Assembly (NCBI GenBank): GCA_036266195.1
Contig: DATANP010000242.1
Coordinates: forward strand, 1-10,648
DNA length: 10,648 bases
Direction: 5' to 3'
Source of the DNA: DATMER01 sp036266195
GTDB taxonomy: Bacteria > Acidobacteriota > Thermoanaerobaculia > Multivoradales > UBA5704
In this document: positions 6,723 to 10,648 of the stretch, piece by piece
Layout: each line of letters opens with the position of its first letter
Numbering within the stretch: position 1 is the stretch's first letter
Program-made: the position numbers and the translations under genes
Notes under the pieces: generated by a model
Databases searched by the model: none
What the model saw: the letters and a program-made list of their open reading frames with translations, nothing else
What the model was told of the DNA's origin: nothing

Positions 6723-7145
6723 ATGATCCCGATCGACGACGAGCTGGCGATCCCGGACGAGGAGGTGTCGTTCACGACCTCCCGCAGCGGCGGACCTGGT
6801 GGACAGAATGTGAACAAGCTGGAGACCCGCGTCACGGTGCGGTTCGACGTGGCGGGCTCGCCGTCGCTCGGCGAGGAACAGCGGCAGCGGATCCTGGAGC
6901 GGCTCGCCACGCGGATCACCCGCGCCGGATTCCTTCAGGTGACTTCGCAGAAGCACCGCACCCAGGCCGAGAACCGGGAGGCCGCTATCGCCCGGTTCGC
7001 CGAGCTGATGGCGGGAGCCTTGCACGAGGAGGCTCCGCGGAAGCCGACCCGCGTCCCCAAGGCCGCCAAGCGGCGGCGGCTGGACGCGAAGCGCCGCCAC
7101 AGCCAACGCAAGCGGGAGCGCTCGGCCGGCATTCCGACGGACTGA
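6723..7145 (+). CDS. arfB: Alternative ribosome-rescue factor ArfB (YaeJ), peptidyl-tRNA hydrolase
   Basis: This cytoplasmic protein releases nascent chains from ribosomes stalled on mRNAs lacking a stop codon, by hydrolysing peptidyl-tRNA in the A site. It has 140 residues, the same as the E. coli protein as I recall it. The class I release-factor catalytic motif is present as SGGPGGQNVNK, with GGQ at residues 26-28. The codon-reading domain of true release factors is absent. A basic tail at about 106-133 (RKPTRVPKAAKRRR, then KRRHSQRKRER) matches the C-terminal extension that ArfB threads into the empty mRNA channel. The conserved TSQKHRTQAENRE stretch is also present. It is the first gene of a rightward group with two TPM genes, 33 bases ahead of the first. 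The strong ribosome site and the family length fix the start. Confidence 0.93.
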   Translation: MIPIDDELAIPDEEVSFTTSRSGGPGGQNVNKLETRVTVRFDVAGSPSLGEEQRQRILERLATRITRAGFLQVTSQKHRTQAENREAAIARFAELMAGALHEEAPRKPTRVPKAAKRRRLDAKRRHSQRKRERSAGIPTD

Positions 7146-7178
7146 TATAGGATCGGCCGGGAAGGGGGTGGGGTCTCC

Positions 7179-7838
7179 ATGGATGCCGTGCAGCGCTTCT
7201 TCCGCGACAAGGATCTCGAAGCGATCCGCGCCGCCGTCGCCGAGGCCGAAGGCAGGACCTCCGGCGAGATCGTCCCCTATGTGGTGGACGCGAGCGACGG
7301 CTATCTGAATGCCATCTGGAAGGGGACCGCCCTCGGCGCCCTCGCCGGACCGCTCGTGGCCGAGGCGCTCTATGTCTATGAGCAGCTCTGGGGCGGCACC
7401 ACGCCGCTCTGGATCGCCCTGCCCGCCGCGGCCGGCGGCGCCATCGGGTTCCTCCTCGCTGCGTTCGTGCCCGCGGTCAAGCGCTGGCTGGCCGGCGGCG
7501 ACCTCCTGGATCTGCGGACACGGCAGCGCGCCGAGAGGGCGTTCCTGGAGGAGGAGGTCTTCCGCACCCGCGACCGGACCGGCATCCTCCTCTTCCTTTC
7601 GCTCTTCGAGCACCGGGTGGTGGTGCTGGGCGACGCCGGGATCAACCGGCAGGTCGAGCAGCGCCACTGGGACGGCATCATCCAGAGCATTGTGGCCGGC
7701 ATCCGCGCCGGACGACCGGGCGAGGCTCTGGTCCTGGCGATCCGCCAGTGCGGCGAGCTTCTCGAACGCTACGGCGTGGCAATCCAGCCGGAGGACACGA
7801 ACGAGCTTCCCGACGATCTCCGGCGGGGGGACCGCTGA
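7179..7838 (+). CDS. TPM-domain membrane protein (COG3762-like)
   Basis: This 219-residue membrane protein resembles the shorter partner in TPM gene pairs. The N-terminal piece (residues 1-45, KDLEAIRAAVAEAEGRTSGE followed by IVPYVV) is the start of a TPM domain. Two hydrophobic helices (about 49-68 and 76-100) then interrupt it, and the rest resumes at about 115-205 (RAFLEEEVFRTRDRTGILLF, then HRVVVLGDAGI, then HWDGIIQSI). There is no signal peptide, so the soluble part probably faces the cytoplasm. The biochemical role of this subgroup is not settled; phosphatase activity has been reported for a plant TPM protein. A purine-rich stretch (GAAGGGGGTGGGG) precedes the ATG. Its TGA stop overlaps the ATG of the next gene, so the two are translationally coupled and probably act together. 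Confidence 0.85.
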   Translation: MDAVQRFFRDKDLEAIRAAVAEAEGRTSGEIVPYVVDASDGYLNAIWKGTALGALAGPLVAEALYVYEQLWGGTTPLWIALPAAAGGAIGFLLAAFVPAVKRWLAGGDLLDLRTRQRAERAFLEEEVFRTRDRTGILLFLSLFEHRVVVLGDAGINRQVEQRHWDGIIQSIVAGIRAGRPGEALVLAIRQCGELLERYGVAIQPEDTNELPDDLRRGDR

Positions 7839-8698
7839 TGCGTCGCGGCCTGATCCTCCTCCTTCTCGTGCTGGCGCCGCCTCTGGCCGCGCTGGACGTC
7901 CCTTTCCTCTCGGGCCGGGTGAACGACCTCGCGAACCTGATCCCGGCCGACGCCCGGCAGAGGATCGAGCAGAAGCTTGCCGCCTTCGAACAGCAGACCG
8001 GGGCGCAGGTCGCCGTACTGACGATCCCGAGCCTGGAGGGGGAGCCGATCGAGGACTTCTCCCTGCGCGTGGCCGAGGCCTGGAAGCTCGGCCAGAAGGG
8101 GAAGGACAACGGCGTCCTCTTTCTGATCGCCCAGCAGGACCGGAGGATGCGGATCGAGGTCGGCTACGGCCTGGAGGGCGACCTCACCGATCTGGAGACC
8201 AACCAGATCATGGACAATGTGGTCGCGCCGTACTTCCGCAACGGGGATTTCGGCGGCGGCATCGAGCACGGAGTGGATGCCATCCTCGCCAAGCTCCAGG
8301 GCCAGGAGGTCGCCGCTCCGGACACCGGCGGAGGTCAGCAGGTCCGGTCGCCCGGCGGGATTGGCTCCATGTTCGTGCTCGGCGTCTTCGCGTTGATGGC
8401 GCTTACCACCGGCGGGCCCATGGGCTGGATCCTGTACTTCTTCCTGATGCCGTTCGCCTGGGGATTCGGTCTCCCGTTCCTGATCGCCTGGGTGGTGCTG
8501 TTCCCGATCCTCAAGCTCCTCTTCGGCCGGAAGCTGGGGAGAAGGACAGGGAGCCGGGGCGGTTGGTGGGGCGGCGGCCCGTTCATCGGCGGAGGAGGCT
8601 GGGGTGGCGGCGGTGGCGGTTGGAGCGGTGGGGGAGGAGGAGGCTTCTCAGGTGGTGGGGGCAGCTTCGGCGGCGGTGGATCGTCCGGAAGCTGGTAA
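7838..8698 (+). CDS. TPM-domain protein with signal peptide and Gly-rich tail (YgcG-like)
   Basis: This 286-residue exported or membrane-anchored protein has an N-terminal signal peptide (residues 1 to about 18, RRGLILLLLVLAPPLAA). A TPM domain follows at about 22-150, with the hallmarks GRVNDLANLIP, GKDNGVLFLIAQQDRRMRIE and GYGLEGDLTD. Two or three hydrophobic segments span 176-230. The tail (241-286) is almost all Gly, Trp and Ser and ends GGGSFGGGGSSGSW, typical of YgcG-type proteins. The TPM domain should lie outside the cytoplasm, tethered by the later helices. The start is the ATG of the TGATG overlap with the previous gene. The frame stays open 30 codons upstream, but that region is the other gene's coding sequence, and the signal peptide begins exactly at 7838. 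Homologues often sit beside lemA, which is not seen here. Confidence 0.9.
   Translation: MRRGLILLLLVLAPPLAALDVPFLSGRVNDLANLIPADARQRIEQKLAAFEQQTGAQVAVLTIPSLEGEPIEDFSLRVAEAWKLGQKGKDNGVLFLIAQQDRRMRIEVGYGLEGDLTDLETNQIMDNVVAPYFRNGDFGGGIEHGVDAILAKLQGQEVAAPDTGGGQQVRSPGGIGSMFVLGVFALMALTTGGPMGWILYFFLMPFAWGFGLPFLIAWVVLFPILKLLFGRKLGRRTGSRGGWWGGGPFIGGGGWGGGGGGWSGGGGGGFSGGGGSFGGGGSSGSW
8558..8695 (+). repeat. Gly-rich low-complexity coding tail
   Basis: GGN-type codons repeat here with Trp, Ser and Phe between them, coding residues 241-286 of the YgcG-like protein. The DNA is strongly G-skewed on this strand, with several G-runs. The tail is a known hallmark of the family, not an insertion. Confidence 0.8.
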
Positions 8699-8702
8699 TT
8701 CC
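8699..8702. other. Four-base gap between convergent genes
   Basis: The YgcG-like gene (TAA at 8696-8698) and the RNase Z-like gene (TAG, read from the minus strand, at 8705-8703) end facing each other with only four bases between them. There is no room for a separate terminator, so the transcripts must overlap or end inside the opposite gene. Confidence 0.9.
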
Positions 8703-9677
8703 CTATCCTTCCTCGAAGGCTTCGAACGCCTCGCGGACCAGGAGGTCTTCCTCCTCCTGGTGCTTGGGCGAGAAGTGGAAGGGGATCAACCGCTTGACGC
8801 CCGCCTCGCGCGCCAGGAGGCCGGCCTGCCGCGCGGTCAGGTGCCGCTTCTCGGCCGCGCGCCGCTCTTCGGCGTGGAGGAAGGCGGCTTCGATGAACAG
8901 CAGATCCGCGTCCCGGGCCAGCTCCACGATGGCCGCCGCGTTGGCCGCGGTGTAGCCGGCGTCGGTGACGTAGGCCACCTTCTGTCCGGGTACGATCCGC
9001 AGGACTTTTTCCTTCAGCTCGCCGAGCGAGACGTCGCGGAACGTCGCGGTGTCCGGAACCCCTCGAAGCGCCGCCTGCTTGACCTCGCGCAGCCACGGGC
9101 CGGTGGGGAGGCTCAGCTCTTCGAGGCCGCTTTTCCAGACATTCACGTGGAACTTCTCCTCCAGGGCGAAGGCCAGGCAGGGGATGCCATGGTCGAGGAA
9201 CGCGGTGCGCACCTGAAACGTCTCCTCGTCCACCAGAAGGCCGTCGTCGAGAGCCGGGGAGGGGGCGGGCTCGCGCCGGAAGCCGGAGCGCGTCCGGAAT
9301 TCGGCGATCTCGCGGTGGCCATCCGGATGCGCTTCCACGGCCCGGATCACGAAGTCGCTCTCGTAGTTGGCGACGAGGTTCCAGGTGTAGGACGCGAGCT
9401 TGTGCTCGACCCGGTCGAGAAAGCCCGGCGGGCCGTAGAGGTGGAGCGTCTTGTCGCGGCCCAGGAGCAGGCGGAGCAGGGTGTCGAATCCCACGAAGTG
9501 GTCCATGTGGGTGTGGGAGACGAACGCATGGTCCACCCGCAGGATCTGCCGCGGCGACAGAGGCGACAGGTCGCCCAGGTCGAGCAGCAGCGCCCGGCGC
9601 TCGAACAGGAAATCGACGTAGAGCGCCGGGTCGCCGAAGGGGTCGTTGACCAGCCTGGGATGGAACAGGGGTTTCAT
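8703..9677 (-). CDS. RNase Z-like metallo-beta-lactamase-fold hydrolase
   Basis: This 324-residue metal-dependent hydrolase belongs to the metallo-beta-lactamase fold and is closest in layout to ribonuclease Z, which trims tRNA 3' ends. Zinc ligands are visible as HTHMDH (55-60), His163 (FLDHGIP), Asp239 (YVTDAGYT) and His301 (FHFSPKH). The stretch KRHLTARQAGLLAREAG (277-293) matches the RNase Z pattern of a histidine followed by TAxQA before the final HFSP. A GxxxGPWLREVK segment (184-200) recalls the RNase Z substrate region. The first motif reads HTHMDH, not the more usual HLHGDH, so it could be a paralogue with another substrate. It lies 12 bases after guaB on the same strand with only a weak ribosome site, which suggests translational coupling. 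Its stop faces the YgcG-like gene across 4 bases. Confidence 0.85.
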   Translation of the reverse strand: MKPLFHPRLVNDPFGDPALYVDFLFERRALLLDLGDLSPLSPRQILRVDHAFVSHTHMDHFVGFDTLLRLLLGRDKTLHLYGPPGFLDRVEHKLASYTWNLVANYESDFVIRAVEAHPDGHREIAEFRTRSGFRREPAPSPALDDGLLVDEETFQVRTAFLDHGIPCLAFALEEKFHVNVWKSGLEELSLPTGPWLREVKQAALRGVPDTATFRDVSLGELKEKVLRIVPGQKVAYVTDAGYTAANAAAIVELARDADLLFIEAAFLHAEERRAAEKRHLTARQAGLLAREAGVKRLIPFHFSPKHQEEEDLLVREAFEAFEEG

Positions 9678-9689
9678 CCCAGGCCTGGC

Positions 9690-10648
9690 TCAGGTGCGAT
9701 CGACCCAGTAGTTCGGCGCCTCTTTGGTGATGACCACGTCGTGGGCGTGGCCTTCCTTGAGGCCGGCGGGGGAGATGCGGATGAACTGCGCCTTGGTGCG
9801 CAGCTCCTCGATGGAGGCGCAGCCGCCGAGGCCCATGCCGGCGCGGAGGCCGCCGGTGAGCTGCGGGAGCATCTGGTGGACGCTGCCCTTGAACGGCACC
9901 ATGCCCTCGATGCCCTCGGGAACCAGCTTGCTCAGGTTGCCCCCGCTGGGACCACCGTCCTGGAAGTAGCGGTCGGCGCTGCCCCGGGCCATGGCGGAGA
10001 GCGAGCCCATGCCGCGGTAGGCCTTGAAGGTGCGGCCCTGGTAGAGGATGGTCTCGCCAGGACTCTCCTCGGTACCGGCGAAGAGCGAGCCGATCATGAT
10101 CGAGTGCGCGCCGGCAGCGAGCGCCTTGGTCAGGTCGCCGGAGAACTTGATGCCGCCGTCCGCGATGATCGGTACGCCGTGCTCGGCCGCCGCCCGGGCG
10201 CAATCCATGATCGCGGTGACCTGTGGAATGCCGGCGCCGGTCACGATCCGGGTGGTACAGATGCTCCCGGGTCCGATGCCGACCTTGACCGCGTCCGCCC
10301 CGCGCTCGATCAGCGCCAGGGTCGCCTCCGCGGTCGCCACGTTGCCGATGATCAGCTTGACCTCCGGGAAGCGCTCGCGCACGCGGGCCGCCGCGTCGAG
10401 CACGCCGCGGCTGTGGGCATGCGAGGAGTCGAGCACCAGGAGGTCCACCTTGGCCTTGACCAGCGCCGCTGCCCGTTCGAGATAGTCGCCCGAGGCGCCG
10501 ACCGCGGCGCCGACGCGCAGACGGCCGAGCTCGTCCTTGCAGGCGTTCGGGTACTCGATCATCTTCTGGATGTCCTTGACGGTGATCAGCCCCTTCAAGT
10601 TGCCATGGGCGTCGACCACCAGGAGCTTCTCGATCTTGTGCTTGTGGA
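9690..10648 (-). CDS. guaB: IMP dehydrogenase, N-terminus cut by the window edge
   Basis: This enzyme oxidises IMP to XMP with NAD+, the committed step of GMP synthesis in the cytoplasm. About 318 residues are visible of a usual 490, and the frame runs open to the window end (HKHKIEKLLVV), so the start and first CBS domain are missing. The visible part begins at the end of the second CBS domain (LKGLITVKDIQK). The catalytic loop GIGPGSICTTR has its cysteine codon at 10257-10259. The IMP-binding loops IADGGIKFSGD and YRGMGSLSAMARGSADRYFQ (with the Arg-Tyr dyad) follow, then the flap LVPEGIEGMVPFKG, and the C-terminus HDVVITKEAPNYW. All key catalytic residues appear intact. The flap has Met where many bacterial enzymes have Arg, a position that also varies in the human enzyme. 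It heads a leftward pair with the RNase Z-like gene. Confidence 0.97.
   Translation of the reverse strand, partial: HKHKIEKLLVVDAHGNLKGLITVKDIQKMIEYPNACKDELGRLRVGAAVGASGDYLERAAALVKAKVDLLVLDSSHAHSRGVLDAAARVRERFPEVKLIIGNVATAEATLALIERGADAVKVGIGPGSICTTRIVTGAGIPQVTAIMDCARAAAEHGVPIIADGGIKFSGDLTKALAAGAHSIMIGSLFAGTEESPGETILYQGRTFKAYRGMGSLSAMARGSADRYFQDGGPSGGNLSKLVPEGIEGMVPFKGSVHQMLPQLTGGLRAGMGLGGCASIEELRTKAQFIRISPAGLKEGHAHDVVITKEAPNYWVDRT

Noticed and set aside
4949..6919. Long minus-strand open frame (656 codons)
   Set aside because: It lies antisense to the Ig-like and Cys-module coding region, is Arg/Ala/Val/Gly-rich with no motif, and crosses the arfB start; it is a GC-driven shadow.
8558..8695. 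G-rich run as an inserted repeat or quadruplex element
   Set aside because: It codes for the Gly-rich tail that is normal for YgcG-type proteins, so composition explains it.
7309..8955. Plus-strand open frame (548 codons) over the TPM genes
   Set aside because: It is an out-of-frame Arg/Ser/Pro-rich translation; the TPM motifs lie in the other frames with proper starts and ribosome sites.
9679..9688. Palindrome CCAGGCCTGG between guaB and the hydrolase
   Set aside because: Ten bases without a loop, overlapping the start region; too short and common in GC-rich DNA to call an operator.
8335..10203. Long minus-strand open frame (622 codons)
   Set aside because: It runs in another frame through guaB and the RNase Z-like gene and is Pro/Arg/Gly-rich; the overlapping frames carry the conserved catalytic motifs.

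Overview
The window is a GC-rich bacterial chromosome segment with tightly packed genes. Two edge genes are cut: an aldo/keto reductase on the left and IMP dehydrogenase on the right. The overall style suggests a free-living, Gram-negative-type bacterium: strong GGAGG-type ribosome sites, a long secreted protein with CHU_C-type Ig domains, and a TPM/YgcG pair ending in a Gly-rich tail. Acidobacteriota (for example Thermoanaerobaculia-like lineages) is my best guess, but this is inferred from gene style only. No rRNA, tRNA, CRISPR, transposase or phage gene was seen.

Layout. Positions 1-866 (+) hold the 3' part of an NADPH-dependent aldo/keto reductase. A plausible sigma70-type promoter (889-917) then leads to a small four-helix membrane protein of unknown function (1003-1413). 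A 316-base gap (1414-1729) follows, with a weak hairpin and a curious minus-strand open frame. The centre is a 1633-residue secreted protein (1730-6631). It is built from a signal peptide, thirteen four-cysteine repeats of about 42 residues, five Ig-like domains, a Cys-rich module, three more Ig-like domains, and a second copy of the Cys-rich module at the very C-terminus. A perfect 14-bp GC hairpin (6656-6690) lies just downstream.

After the hairpin comes a compact rightward group: the ribosome-rescue hydrolase arfB (6723-7145), then two TPM-domain proteins (7179-7838 and 7838-8698) whose stop and start codons overlap. The TPM pair resembles the widespread LemA/TPM cluster, but no lemA is present here. 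A leftward pair converges on it with only 4 bases between the stop codons. This pair is guaB (9690 to the window end), followed 12 bases later by an RNase Z-like metallo-beta-lactamase-fold hydrolase (8703-9677).

How the parts relate. Most genes are ordinary housekeeping or accessory functions: ribosome rescue, purine synthesis, and probably RNA processing or hydrolysis. The large secreted protein is the unusual element. Its array shows a visible three-unit (381-base) block duplication, and the roughly 150-residue Cys-rich module occurs twice. I recognise neither Cys-rich unit as a named family. No sortase, secretion-system or partner gene lies next to it, so its cell-surface role is open.
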